Positions 1 through 12,740 of a stretch of DNA of 64,000 nt are shown here, piece by piece. The position numbers were made by a program, and so were the translations under genes. The notes beneath the pieces were generated by a model, which was not told the DNA's origin, did not search any database, and saw nothing but the letters and a program-made list of their open reading frames with translations. Origin of the DNA: Hirundichthys speculiger. Taxonomy: Eukaryota; Chordata; Actinopteri; Beloniformes; Exocoetidae. The DNA is taken from the NCBI GenBank assembly GCA_018398805.1, contig JAGFBZ010002379.1:1798001-1862000 (forward strand). The letters run 5' to 3'. The first letter of the stretch is position 1. The number at the start of each line of letters is the position of its first letter.

Positions 1-3000
1 CAAGAAAAAAAAGGAAGAATAACAAAAAAGGAAGAATATAATGTGAGAGTATGAGAGATGTAAGGATTAAGTCTGAGAGGGAATGACAGGGGAATGGAAT
101 ATGCTTTAGGTCTGCTGTTAAATTGTGAAAAAAAAAATTAGGTAACAAACTATTCAGTTTAAGAACAGTAAAAAGATGAGGTGTATAGAGTATATACTGT
201 CATGACTGGGGTGGTATACAGATTAGTTTAGTTTCTGTGAAAGTGAGATGCAAATCAGCAGAACAAAACAGATAAAAACACAATATAAGCAATAGTTGCC
301 AAATTCATCTGAAACTGAGCCAGAGGGAATGTTTGGCTTCTGTCTGTGATTAGGATCAGATGTAATGGACTTTAACGCTTATTCAATGGATTTTCTTCTT
401 CTTCACAATAACAGCTGTGATTACAGCAACAAATAGACCAAAATCCAGCACAGACTCTGGGGAAGTTATAAAGATTTATTGCTAAAACACAGACTCAAGG
501 GTGAATGATGGCCGGTGGAGAGATGAGGATTTCAGGCCACTGCAGGGCAGAATGAGTCGTTTTTGGTGAGAAGTGGGAAGAGACTGATCCGATGGCTGAG
601 CCGGTGGGGAGTAAGAAGTCAGGCAGAGCTTGGAGTGTTAATGGTGTGAATGTGAGCAGAATGACAAATGATTTAGCGGAAAACATGGCTGAAGGTGAGT
701 GTGAAAGGCAGACAGAAGGTTGATGAGTGGAAAGATAAGACGTAGGACAGGGATCAATCAGAAGTATGGGGTCAGGCTCCTCTGACCTCCCTTGGTCATA
801 CTAAAATGAACCAATCAAACTTGTTCCAGCTCACTATGGATTCATGTCCCATTGTGTGATTTCATTGGCTAGCTCTAACTGTGTAGCCACAATCTGACGT
901 TTGCGATGAAGCGTAAAAAGTTAAAAACTGAAGGCTGATTAATACTTCTCCATATCCATCGATAAGCAGACATGCAGAGCCCTCTGACGGATAACAAAGA
1001 CCTCCCAAATTTTTTAACCATCCATTGTTGAAAATGACAGAGACCCTATGGATAGCGCAAACCTCTGACTGTTCCACTAGCTACATCATTTATCCTCACT
1101 ATTCCCATTTCCAAACGTAACAACACCACGATGTTTAATATTTAATATCTGAAGTGCATCTCTTCATCCATTTCCCTTATAGTCGAACAAGAGCTGAATA
1201 TTCGCATGTCCTCTGCCACGACTCATTCAGTGGACGTACTTGCCACCTCCACATTCATCTCTTCTTTCGATCTCGTCTCATCCTTTGCAACAAAAGCAAT
1301 TGCTGCGCAATGCTGATCAGCTCCAGCTCCGTCAGAAGTCTCTCGACTTAACGTCAGGTGATAACAGGCTGCCCTTCGGAAAAACATAATGCCTCCTATT
1401 GTTCTGGCGGTGAATTGCTTTGCCGTGTTCTCCAAACAACGGAGAACTCCGAGAGTTACGTAATACGGAGTTTGAGAAGTATAACAAGGCCTGGAAGCCT
1501 CACCCTAACCCTAACCCTAACCCTAACACTGCGAGTGTTGCGGTGACAGCAAGCAATGCAAGCAATACTGTCACTTCAACACACAGAACCCACAGTTCTG
1601 TTTGGCAGTACTTGACGTCACCCCATTCAAAATCTGCAGCAACCAATGCTGCTGGTATGTACATGTCGGCGAAGTCTTAATCCATTCAATGCACATTTGA
1701 TTGACAAATAAGATCATGGTAAACACCAAGAATAAACAAATAAAACAGATTTTTATTTCATATCTTTAATTACGTAAACAAAAGTGTTTTCCATAGTTGC
1801 CAGATTCCCTCTGTTGTGTCAAAGGAAGGACAAGTGCAAGGATGAGTGCATTTGTTAGAAGTCGCTGAAGCAAATCATTTTCATACACATTTGAAAAATT
1901 GTTGATGAAGAAAATTTAAAATCCCCCTCAGAACAATTTACATCAAATCATTTCTGAAAAGTTAGTGTGTGTTTGAGGAGAAGGTGCAGTATGTCTTTGG
2001 CTCTCCCATTGCTATATGCTGCAGGCTATTATCTGTCCATTGAGACATCAGTTTGCTGGAAATGTGACAAGAAATTATCCACAACCCCCTCCTGCCCTCC
2101 TGTCAATTTGACAGTCTCATCGCTCCCCAGAGATAGCGGATAATTTAGGCTGGGATTTCAAGTGAAATTGTGTGTGACTGTGTGCATATCTGCATGGGTT
2201 TGCGTGTGTAAGAAGGAATGAGAAAGTGATAACTTATATATTCAGACTGAAAGATTGACATTGAATGGAATAAAACTTTCTTTTATGAAGTTAAAGAGCG
2301 ATGGGTGAAATCCAACAAGACAAATTTCTTTCCTCTGCTCCATTTACATAGTCCTAATGGACCACACTTAATGCACGTGACTGGACTATGGAAAAAAATT
2401 CTTCAAATACTTCATTAACTTATATCCACTGTGTGAATCTCACTAACATTTCTCTATACATGTCAGCATTTTAGCACCACGTGACAACTTGGAGTTTAAT
2501 TTTAGACTATTTTTGCAAGACTAATTTGCATGGAATATTGCCTGAAGGCTTTGCCGTCATATTCAAGCTCAACAATCAGGTACTGAAGCCTCTAAGGGTC
2601 CTTATTCATGCCTTTTGGGATTTGGTGGCACCAGTATATTTCTGAAATGAGTCTGGAACACCTGGCCTAATCCCCAGACTAAAGATAGGCCTCATCTACT
2701 TTCCATCTGTCTGGCTGTGGGGCCCACATGTGCTGACAAAGAGCAGTAATGAAGGCAAGTCGACAGATTGGAAACTCAGCACAAGAGTGAGCAAAATAAA
2801 TTGAGGTGTGTATAGGTAGACCACTTGTAGGTGTAGTTAACAATAAATGGTGTAAACAAGGGAGTTTAATCTATACATTTCTTATGGCCATGTTTCAGTC
2901 TGTACATAAGCTTTGCCTCTGTAGCTCATGTTCTACACAAATTTTCTATAACTTCAGTGAGCTGATGTAGAGATGGGCAAACCAATCTTCCCTGATAGAC

Positions 3001-4230
3001 CTATATTCATTATCTGTTGTCACTGGTGATTTATGAGCCTGGCGGTCCTGCACTCTGGCAGCCATATGTCTCCACATGCCTGCACACACAGGACTGTCCT
3101 ACTAATGACGTTCAAATTCATCATCCAAAGACAAAATCAACAAACCAAATGAACCTTTAATGGTATTGACAGCTGCAGAGCTTTTTCTTTTTCCATTTCC
3201 CAGCTTGGGGAATTGAAGGGAAAAAAAAAAAAAGCTCTTTGACGCAATTTTGGTTTGTACTGTGGGGCGTTGTTGCCAAACGCAGAGAGAGAAATTACTC
3301 ATCTTCTATTATCCATCAGCACATGTGGTGTAGGGTTGAAAGGGAGAAAATAACATTAGGTCCTATGATGGTGCATTAGCTGATGGGTTATCTAAATTCT
3401 CTTCCCATTGTGTGGGGTGAATCATTATCTGCTTGGTGTCCTAATACCATGGAAATGATTTCATGCATCCAGCACAGTAAATAATCCAATCAGTTTGCTT
3501 GTAGTGGTAATAACACTGATTGGTATTGCCAGATGCTTTTTACTGCGGCTTGTGCCACTCTAACATCTCACTCAAAACTTTCCACCAGCAGGACATTAAG
3601 GGTGATTCAAAATGATTGAAACACAGAAAGAACTGTTACCTTTTCTAATCTGTGATGTCAGAAGCAGAATTTGATCACTTAACGGTATGCTGTTCAGAAT
3701 GTAGGGCAAGTTGCAGCACACATGCAGTCCCGTACGGCATGCCAAAAGGGACAAAGGCCAGGCAAGAATTTTTATAAAGATCGAGTGGACAAGATCGACC
3801 GAAGGGATGCTCGATATTGACAGGGGAGAGTGTATAGGTGACTGAGGGATTCAGGTGAGTCACCATGTGTGCCGAGAGCAAGAGTAAAAAGTGACCTGTG
3901 CCATTTCTTCTGTAACATGCTGCTATTTGATCATTTTGACAGTCTCAGCTAATAAAGAATACACTGAATTTCAAATGAAGTACTTAAGATGAGCTGCCAA
4001 AAAGCATCATGTGTATTTTTAGAAAAGAAAAGGCTCAGTCTATTTTCATATCATAGTACTAATTTAGAAACAACTGGATGGAAATAGAAGATGATAAAAA
4101 AAAAAAAAACACACTAGTTTGATGGCATATGAGCTATGGTGAAAAATCATTTGCATTTTGTTGTACTCAAATGCTTGAGTTCATTCATTCATTTGTTTAT
4201 ACGTGATCTTTTGAAAGATCATATTTTGAA
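1..4230. other. Gene-poor region, left edge
   Basis: No coding region can be supported. Open frames are short, unrelated to families I know, and overlap on both strands (for example at 1154-1680). The sequence is AT-rich with simple poly-A and poly-T runs. The only distinct features are the telomere-like repeat at 1503-1526 and a small inverted repeat around 1445-1473 (aactccg ... cggagtt). Confidence 0.5.
1503..1526. repeat. Interstitial telomeric repeat, (CCCTAA)4
   Basis: Four perfect tandem CCCTAA units, the vertebrate telomere sequence, flanked by unique-looking DNA on both sides. Too short to indicate a chromosome fusion on its own; short arrays like this can arise when telomerase adds repeats at a repaired break. 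Confidence 0.9.
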
Positions 4231-4603
4231 TCCATCCATCCATTTTCTATACCCGTTTCATCCTTGAAGGGTCACGGGGATCTGCTGGAGCCTATCCCAG
4301 CCGTCTACGGGTGAAAGGCAGTGGTCTACCTGGACAGGTCGCCAGTTCATCGCAGGGCCACATACAGACACACAACCTTTCTCATTCACTCCTAAGGCAA
4401 TTTCGAATTATCAATTAATCTAACGTGCATGTGTTTGGAGGAAGCCGGGGTACCCGGAGTAAACTCACGCAAGTACGGGGAGAACATGCAAACTCCACAC
4501 AGAAAGGCCCCGAGGTTCAATCCAGGACCCCCCAGCTGAGGTTCAAACCAGGAACCTTCTAGCTGTGAGGCAACAGTGCTAACCACTAAGCCACCGTGCT
4601 GCC
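4231..4603 (-). mobile_element. tRNA-derived SINE with LINE-like tail, perfect 11-bp target-site duplication
   Basis: Flanked by identical copies of catattttgaa at 4220-4230 and 4604-4614. Read on the minus strand, the head has a tRNA-like Pol III promoter: A box TGGCTTAGTGG followed about 46 bases on by B box GGTTTGAACC. The body then leads to a tail of GGATGGAT repeats. Related fragments occur at 5095-5210, 14735-14930, 18675-18870, 22121-22199 and 55700-55985, showing a family active in this genome. The conserved tail (ccgtagacggctgggat..., ggtcacggggatctg in plus sense) suggests it borrows the machinery of an L2-type LINE, which is inference. Confidence 0.85.
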
Positions 4604-4614
4604 CATATTTTGAA

Positions 4615-7051
4615 CCCCCAGCACATAATTATAGCATTGCAATATTAAATGGGTCTCAGTATTTTACTCCATCTTAAATCATTTTTCTGTGTAATTTAGA
4701 TCGTTGGCTTTAAATTAAAGCACCAAAGCACAGCAGTGGAACTGGAGAACTTTATGGAGCAAAGTTCTTGGTGCGAAGTTAACAATTACTTTAATTCATT
4801 CTGCAAATCACTTCCATCAAAAAATTTAATGGCATTAAGTCTAAAGACTGATTTTCTACACAGTGCACCAACGTAAGGCTGAAGCTCTGACAGGGATAAA
4901 GACAGAGGGAATTATAACTGAAGGTTATTTTTAAGCATTAAGGTCCATTTTTAAGTTTCTAAAAATTTAGGGAGCAAACTTCCAACAGTTCCAAATATAC
5001 ACTTATGTAAACCAATGTCCTGGGATTTGACTTGTGGAAAGTATAGAGAAACAAATGTGCTTTGCTTCTCTACCAACAATATTTTTTTACGTATTACATT
5101 TAATTTTCATGTTCCACATTAAACCCTGCCTGTCTCCAGATGACAGCTGGGATGGCCTCCATCCTGCTCTCGCAGCCTAGAACAGTATGAAGCATAGAAA
5201 AAGGATTGGATGGATGTTTATATAACATATGAAAGGACAAAAATGAGAAGTGACAAAGTCAAAGCTCCTACTGCTCCAAATCAGCAGGTTGGAATAGGAA
5301 GTCGTGGCTGGACGCTTTGATATTATAGCATGTTGGTCAAAAATCGTTGACATTTCAGCATATTTCTTTATGAAATAAGAGGCAAGCTTTACTGTTGTCC
5401 TGTGTTTACACATGCGTCAGCAAGCAAAACGCAGGGTTCAGTTTGGTTGAAATATTGCTTGAAAACATTGCTGTGTATCTTGAAAATAGTATAATGGCTA
5501 AGCAGAAACTCATTTGCTATACTTTAGCAGTGTTATACTGAACTACTTTAGCAGTTCCACCCAAACAAGAACAAATCACCTTTTACTTCATTTGTTCTGA
5601 CTCGTGCACATTAATTAACCCATGCACTCATGCACTTCTCAGTCACTGACGTACATTATACTCGATTTCATGCACTTCTCAGTCTTGTTCATGTATGTTA
5701 TTCATGTTTATTTCACACCTGTACTCTACAATCAATATTGTGCATACGTGCTACCTTCATTCTCTAGCACCCATCAGTCAGGCCATTTGTGTGTATATTA
5801 TTTTTGACATAGCTCATCTATCCCAAGTTACCTCGGGTCTGTGCACCGCATGCGATCTCGCACACTTCTTGTTCAATCTCGTGTACATTACTTTTGAACT
5901 CACTCACCTCTGAATTCATCTTTCATGTGTGTGTTTCATCTCATGGTTCTCATACAGCTTTTCATAAGGTTAAATATAGCGCGTGCTACAGACCTTCAAA
6001 CACATATCAGGTGGTACAAACAAAGTGAAAAAGAGATGGTTCAGATGTGAACCCTCACTATCTGGAGAAACTAAGGTCGAAGTGGCATCGATTACATTTT
6101 CCACAACCTTTTAAAAAAAATAAAACAATTAAAAAAAGAGTTCCAAGATTAGAGTAATATACTGAGATCCCATATAGATTTGACATATTTTTGTAAACAA
6201 TTGAAATTGATAGACTTGATGACTTCTGTGTCGATCCGTTCTGCATTCACTGCAATCATTACATTTAACACATCATCTCGACATCTTTGCTGCATTACAC
6301 GTTAGCATACTGTCCATGTTCCCTGGAGAGTCATAATAAAATGGTGGCTATGTCCCTCTTTGGATCATTTAGCGCTCATTGATCTCATGATTACCATGTT
6401 AACTGAGCTGTCAGCTTTGGCATCTGGCATTAGTGATACAGGCAAGGGGGGGAAATAAATCAGGAGGCAGCTTCACTTATCATGCATGGCCACGCAATCT
6501 CTGTTCTCTTCCTCTGAAAACTGGCTGCTTTAATCATGTGGTTTAAAAAAAAGTCCTGAAACAAGCTCCTCTCACAAAGTAACGTATACCTGTCGGGGTT
6601 CATTTAGTTCAAACAAGATAAAGATTTTTAATGGTAGTTTTTATAGAAACACGTTTCAAATCGAGAGATTTACTTGCAATATATCACTTGCAAGATTGCA
6701 AGATGACGCAAGATGACGTAAATCCCAAGAACAGATAACAAGACTATTAACAATAAACTTTTCTATGATTATTATCAGTTATATAGTGCACGCTGGGAAA
6801 CGACACCCAGTTTCTCCAACATCTGTGGACTTGTATAGTTAAGACAAGTAGTCCTGGTAGCTTTAAAATCCCAATTTCAATATAAAAACTGAACTTGAGT
6901 TATTTCTTAATATCCTTGTCTGTGAACTAATGCCCCTCCATGGATGAACGCAGCTTTCAGCTGATGTTCAGTTGAATGTAGTCATCCACAATGAGATCAT
7001 ATGGCAGTGGGACCTTAGAACTGCATAGTTTCATATTTGAGGAGTTGCACA
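4615..7051. other. Intergenic, no gene seen
   Basis: AT-rich sequence with short, unsupported open frames. It contains a SINE-tail fragment at 5095-5210. A stretch at about 5620-5900 has repeated phrases (catgcact...ctcagtc twice) that look like degenerate tandem duplication. Nothing else is recognisable. Confidence 0.45.
5095..5210 (+). mobile_element. SINE tail fragment
   Basis: Contains gatgacagctgggatggcc and ends in ggattggatggatg, matching in reverse orientation the tail of the complete SINE at 4231-4603. The tRNA-like head is missing, so this is a 5'-truncated copy. Confidence 0.6.
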
Positions 7052-7053
7052 TA

Positions 7054-7420
7054 CAGTCATGGAAAAAATTATTAGACCACCATTTTTTCTTCACTTTCTT
7101 GTTCATTTGAATACCTGGTACCACTAAACGTCATCATGTGACTAAAACAGACAGAAAAGAAAACACTGAATGCATAAAAGCAGTGTTTTTTGGCAGTACA
7201 ACGCCAAAGCTATTGATGTAAAAACTTAAGTGATTTAGGTTATTATCAAGAAAACCATGGAAAATGGTAAGATATCAGCTCTTAAATAAAACTCTTATGA
7301 GCAATCTTTGTGGTTATCGTTATGTTTGTCCAAACAAATGTACCTTTAGTTGTACCAGGCATTAAAATGAACAAGAAACTGAAAAAAACAAGGGTGGTCT
7401 AATAATTTTTTCCATGACTG
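7054..7420. mobile_element. Palindromic TA-flanked MITE (Tc1/mariner type)
   Basis: The left end CAGTCATGGAAAAAATTATT is mirrored at the right (aataattttttccatgactg). The inverted repeats continue through ggtggtctaat and gttcattttaatgcctggtac-like sequence for roughly 80 bases or more. Both ends abut TA (7052-7053 and 7421-7422), the Tc1/mariner target. It is 367 bp with no coding potential, so non-autonomous. Confidence 0.9.
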
Positions 7421-7422
7421 TA

Positions 7423-9285
7423 CATGTGGAGAGCCTGAAATTTAGACCCCAGACAGGACTGTGGACATTGACCTATTGGTATGGAAGTTAACAGATCTAT
7501 TGATTTGGAGTTTATCTCTATTAGCTGAGCCTAAGGTCATTGAACTTTGTGTCGGCCTGTGAAGAGCTGCCAGTCTTGACTAAGTGTGATGAAATAGCAT
7601 CCTTTCTATATAAACCTGCTAAATGCCATGGTATCATTTTAATATGTCATGACTGCATTTACTTAGAAGACATCAGTATTTTGAACAGGTTTCATGCCAA
7701 AAACTCCCTCAGAGTGTGATACTCTGACACTTTTGTTATTCAGTATAGCACACCAGCTTTGAATCCCCTCCCCTGTTCACATCAAAATCAGTCCCGCTGA
7801 CTCTGATCAATAGCAGTGACGATGTAGAGACCAGAGAGAACAGTAGGCATATTGACTGAAAATATAGATTTTCAGGAGGCTAGTCTGTACGGTCACATAG
7901 TAACTGCAAGTTGTGGGAACTTGTCAAAACAAATGCCTTTTTCAATACTTTTTTCATGTTCCCTCGCCCACTGCTGCTTCTGACTCTGTGATCATCAATA
8001 ATGAGCTAAGATTGAGTGCACTGCATGAACATCATAAATGGTGGCAATAATTACAACCACTTACAATCATCTGCATTAGATGGAGATGAGTCTTGAAATT
8101 ACAAATCTTGTTGCAGGTCCAGGAGCAGCGAACAACAGTCTGGTGTCATTACTTTCACCAGACACGCATGTAATGAGAACATAAGCAGTCTGTGTGTGAC
8201 AAAGATTAGTCTCGTTAAAACTCCCACACCAGGCTGCATTTATCAATCAAACCTTTTTAAATCCAACAAAGCAACTGACTAGCCTCTGACTCATAAATGT
8301 AAATAACCCCATTCGTCTGCAGACAATTAATTTGGCATCAGGTGCCATTAAAAAAAAATCCAGTGTGGACAACCTGATTACCTGAAGAGCCAGACCACGA
8401 AAGGAAAATTCCTGAATCTCAAAACGGTTCCTACTTTTCCTTGTATATGAATATGAATTATTGATTGGCATAAAAACATTTGCAGTAGAAGCCATTCTAA
8501 AGGAGTACGTCATAAATGATAACAGTTTAACAACTGCAGGGTGACAACATGCTGAAAATCAGCTGCAGCAACAGAAAGGTGCTTCTAATTACAACGAACA
8601 GGCTACGATTTTTACAATCCACTTCGCATCCTTTTCACAGCTGCCTTTGCCTGAGAGGCCTCAAGGTTTTGCAGATACCCTGAACATCCATAATGTTTTC
8701 TTCTGGTTGTTTTATCCTTCAGTTGTAATCATTTTGCCTCATTTTGGTATAATTCAAGCACATGTATCTAGTTCAAATGACATCCTAACATCAGTGCTGT
8801 ATATTGTGGTGAGGCTATCCATGTAGAAGAGAGGACTGGTGATAGTTCCACTTTGAAACTGGTATGTGTAGCCACTGTTCTTAACCTGGCTGAGGGGGTT
8901 CAGGGCTATGCAGAATGACAGTGGTCATTGATTTCTACCATACTTGATGGTGATCTGTGCCTCTAAAGCTGTCTTCCACAGTCCTCTTCTGATCTTGATG
9001 AAGGATCTTGGTATCCAGTTGATGCTGCAGAGTTTGAAGTATCCACGTGTCCATGCCTGCACCATTGTGTTGTAGGCTTTGTCTTCTCAGTCCAAGCATT
9101 GCACAAGTATGTCAACATATGTGACTGCCTGATCTTAGTCTCCAGTGCCTGGGGCTTGGCTCCTCTGGTGTTACTTCCAATTCCCTTCTGGTGCCCACCG
9201 ATGTGCTGAGTCATGCTCCTACTTATAACTGTTATAGCCATTGGAAGTGGATCCAGACAGATACATTCACACCATCTAGCACACT
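7423..9285. other. Intergenic, no gene seen
   Basis: No supportable coding region. Around 8780-9250 the text looks like an old retroelement fragment on the minus strand, but I cannot match it to a family. The rest is AT-rich single-copy-looking sequence. Confidence 0.4.
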
Positions 9286-10110
9286 AAGGGCCCGATCTTC
9301 TGTCATATCTGCTAAAGCCGCTATTAAGGGATAGCGGGTAGCGGGAGGGGTGTTACCCCGCAAAGAATGCAATCTTCCACCTTGCTAAACCCGCTATCCC
9401 ACCTGCGCTACCCGCTACATTATGCAGGGCATTCCACCTGTTAAACCAATTAGTGCATCAGTAGCCCTTGCCTTTAAGAGCAGGTTGTGCTACCCGCAAA
9501 CCGCTACCCACAAAGGGCGTCTTTTCATCCAGATCGGAGCAGCTCTTGTGCGCAGCTCGTCTGGGACTCTGCTGTAGAGCTTCCTCCTCTTCCTTCCTCC
9601 TCCTCCTCTAGCCTGATATATACATATACTGTAAATATTTTTACACAGACAATTCTTATCGGCTACCTGAAAGTCCCAGATAGTCGGTGCGCTCCCAGTA
9701 AACACGCTCTGGTCGTCTATGGTTTAACTGGCGAGCAAGCCGTTTAAGACAATCTCTGCCATTTTTCTCAGGGGTTCAACTGAGGCCAAAGCATGCTTTT
9801 TATACAAGAGTTAATTTGAGAGGTAGAGCCTATTGTGCACCACCACATGTGACCAGGTGGACACGCATTGATCCATTTGGATGCGCTCTTGTATGTGCCA
9901 ACATGCAGGTAGCGGATTGTCAGACCACCCGCTACTCGCAAACCTAAACCCGCGATTGCAAGATACCGAGTTTACAGAAAGGGCAAAAGACACGCCCATT
10001 GCTACACCTACAAAGTGAGTAAGGGAGTCCTCATAACGGGTAGCGGCTTTTAGCAAGATTGCATTAGCGGTTAGCGGAGGTTCCTAAACCCGCAATTTGC
10101 GGGTATCGGC
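9286..10110. repeat. GC-rich block of CCGCTACCCGC-like motifs with inverted ends, possible CACTA-like DNA transposon
   Basis: The block stands out from AT-rich flanks. Variants of ccgctacccgc or its complement agcgggtagcgg recur near 9330, 9350, 9400, 9490, 9505, 9905, 9930, 10040 and 10070. The left end (CACTAAGGGCCCGATC) and the complement of the right end (cactagccgatacccgc) both begin CACTA and share gcc(c)gat. The subterminal phrase aatgcaatctt occurs inverted at both sides. Subterminal repeats plus CACTA ends resemble CACTA-type elements, but no transposase and no clear target duplication are visible. The right end touches the L1 tail at 10113. Confidence 0.5.
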
Positions 10111-10112
10111 TA

Positions 10113-10825
10113 GTGTTTTTTTTTTTTTTCACTTTATTTATTGAGCTTTTTCTGTTTTCACAACCAAAACACATACATGAACACTCAGAACAGTATCCCA
10201 ACCCCTTAAGACAAAGAAAGAAAAAGAAAAAAGAGAGAAAAAAAAGGCAGAGTACAGTACATACAGAATATTATTTAAACGACTTATCATTTAAACACAA
10301 TGAAGTCAATAGTTGTAACTAGCTTGATTCATTCAGCTCAGATTTCTCTTTCACATATGTCAGAAAGGTTGCCAAATCTTATTGAGTTTGCCAGTGGTAA
10401 GTTTACATTTTATTTTTTCCAGTTTCATATAATATAAAAATATTTCTAATCCAAAGTGTGTGGGATGGAGGGATGGCATCTTTCCATTTCAGAAGGATTA
10501 GGCGTCGGGTGAGTAAGGTGCAAAAAGCCAGAAAGTCACATTGAGAACTGTCCAAGCTGTAAACACCGGGCGGTACGCCAAAAAAAGCTATAATGGGGCA
10601 GAAGGGCTATAGACACCTCCAAGATATCTGAGAGGGTTTTAAACACCAAAGTCCAGTAGGTTGTCAGTTTAGAGCAGCTCCAAAACGTGTGTACATATGA
10701 GGATGGGGTCATTTTACAACGATTGCATGCTGGGTCTATGTCTAGGAATCTCTCTGATAACTTTTCTTTGGTCCAGTGAGTTCGATGTAATATTTTGCCC
10801 TGAATTAGTCCATGCCTCGCACAAA
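10113..10825 (-). mobile_element. L1-like LINE 3' end (5'-truncated)
   Basis: The plus strand starts with a poly-T run (the poly-A tail on the minus strand). Reverse translation around 10450-10800 gives pieces related to the L1 ORF2 C-terminus: Cys-rich CNRC, then YVHTFWSC, and RRLILLKWK. The same motifs appear in the L1 copy at 45704-46688, so both come from related families. Frames are broken, so it is inactive. The 5' breakpoint is near 10825 and is approximate. Confidence 0.75.
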
Positions 10826-12554
10826 TTCACTTGCGTTACTTGCAAGTTCACTTTGCCGTCATGATAAGGTGATCAGTGTCTTATTGGGGCTTGCCAACCC
10901 ATTCTTGGAGCTCGGGGATGGTGACATACTCTCTCCTGGCCTGCGCCACCTTGCCATAGCATCTTGACTAGTTTTTTTCATGTTTGTTTTTTTTACCACT
11001 GGCGTTGGTTTGTAAACTATGCATGTTCTTTGCATGTTGCCCCTGATACATTTTACTGAGCTTTGTTGTATTTTTTGCACAAGGTCCTTCCAAAACTTTC
11101 TGTAATTAACTGGCATTGCAGAGTAATAAAGTTATTTGTAGCAACCTACAGCCACATTACTGTTATTTAAAGAAGTGCTCTTGTTTTTTTGTATGTCTGT
11201 GAGAAAATGTTAATTGGAAATAGTGGCATCGTGTCCTCATAAATCTCACCAGGATTCTTGCCCAAAAAAAAATATGAAATTAATTATACACTGAGTAAAG
11301 GCAAAAAGCCCACCTACTGACAAGGAAATTAACTTGGTGCATAGTTTATGTGTTACAACAATAAACAATTATCACGACTGTATTCAGACGGTGTTTATGG
11401 GAAATGTCAAATGTGCATATATTAGCCTGGCCATTGTTGTTGTCCTTGAGGGACAAAAGTTGAAGTATCAGCAGAACACCTCTACCAGCTGCCTGCGGAC
11501 TGACTCACACTGCAAATGATGTGGTAAAGTTCAGTTGGCCAGTGGACCAGTTTAACAGATGTGTGGATAATCCCTTCAAATGCCTCTGACTCTGCACTCT
11601 CAGTTACAGCTCTGGAATCCTGATACATCGGTCTGAACTGACATTTGCTACCACATTACAAGCTCAGCTTGGAATGCACTGCTACCATTTTTTTTTTCCC
11701 TTTAACCTTCCAACAGCCCTTTCGGAATTCCTTTACTAATAAAGACAGTGTCTGCTGCAGTAAGAAAGTCTGATGATAACGTTACTGTTGGTGTCTATGG
11801 AACATTTACATGCATCTGCTGTGGTGACTGGATCACATGCAGTCATATGCATACTGCCAATATCTGTCAGGGTGGCTGGAACTCTGCCTGGTAGCAAAGT
11901 ACTGTTCAATCTCTTCTTTGCCGTTTCTTTCTTTTGTTTTAATACACATTTCACCTTTGACTGTCGCTGCATCTGGAATCAATAAAATAAACGGAATCAA
12001 TTAAGTAAACAGACTGATGGCTTGAATATAAGTAATTTGTGCCTCCTTGTATGTGTGACTTGAGGGATTGCTGCCAGGTGAAAAAGCTTAATATGTTTAT
12101 ACAAGCTTAAGTATATTCGGTCAAGAATGTACTAAACGTTGTCTCTCACTGATTAAAATATAATTCACTCGTCAAAGCTGCTTTATTTAAACCTTTCAAA
12201 GCTGCGATCATTTAAACCATTTCTTGCTTCAATCATCACGGGGACTGTGGATATCACAAGCAACAGCTTGGAGCCCTGAGGGGGATACATGAGGAATAAT
12301 GGAAATGTGGCATTTTGCATTTTCCCATGACATGACTGCAGGAGCGTATTTGTGACTCTGAGGTCTACCTACCACGAATCAGTTTATTTGCTGTTTATTT
12401 GCAAGATTAAAGCTTTTATAAGCACTGTTATTTTTTCTCTGAACCTTGCTCAATGCAAAAACTCACCAATTAACCAATTAATCTTATATGTCCCATTGAA
12501 ACGGTTGAAACAGATTTTTTTTTTTCATTGAATAAATGCATAAAAGTAATCTCT
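10826..12554. other. Intergenic, no gene seen
   Basis: Short open frames only, none related to a family I recognise. Sequence is AT-rich with several homopolymer runs. Nothing else can be supported. Confidence 0.4.
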
Positions 12555-12740
12555 GGGGTGCCATGTACAGAGGCTACAGTCCTCGTGCAGCAGGCACAAG
12601 TTCGACTCCCAGTCTGTGGTCTTTTGCTGTGTGCCGACTTGACTTTTTTCAGAAAGCAACCAACATGATTTGCTTTTGCTGGCACAGGCGCGTAGCGCTA
12701 TCCTCCCACCCATCCCCAATGACCTTCAGTGCAGAAACCC
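12555..12740 (+). mobile_element. tRNA-derived SINE, second family
   Basis: Begins with ggggtgccatgtacagaggct, followed by a B-box-like aagttcgactcc and then ctttgctgtgtgcc-type body. The same architecture occurs inverted at 38060-38235, which ends in a caaaagg/aataaaggcc-type tail. Boundaries are approximate and no target duplication was found. Confidence 0.55.

Noticed and set aside
8963..9241. 92-codon minus-strand frame that reads like retroelement text
   Set aside because: I could not place it in a LINE or LTR family with any confidence, so no element is called.
10859..11116. 85-codon minus-strand frame next to the L1 end
   Set aside because: It contains no L1 or other motif that I recognise and sits outside the LINE boundary.
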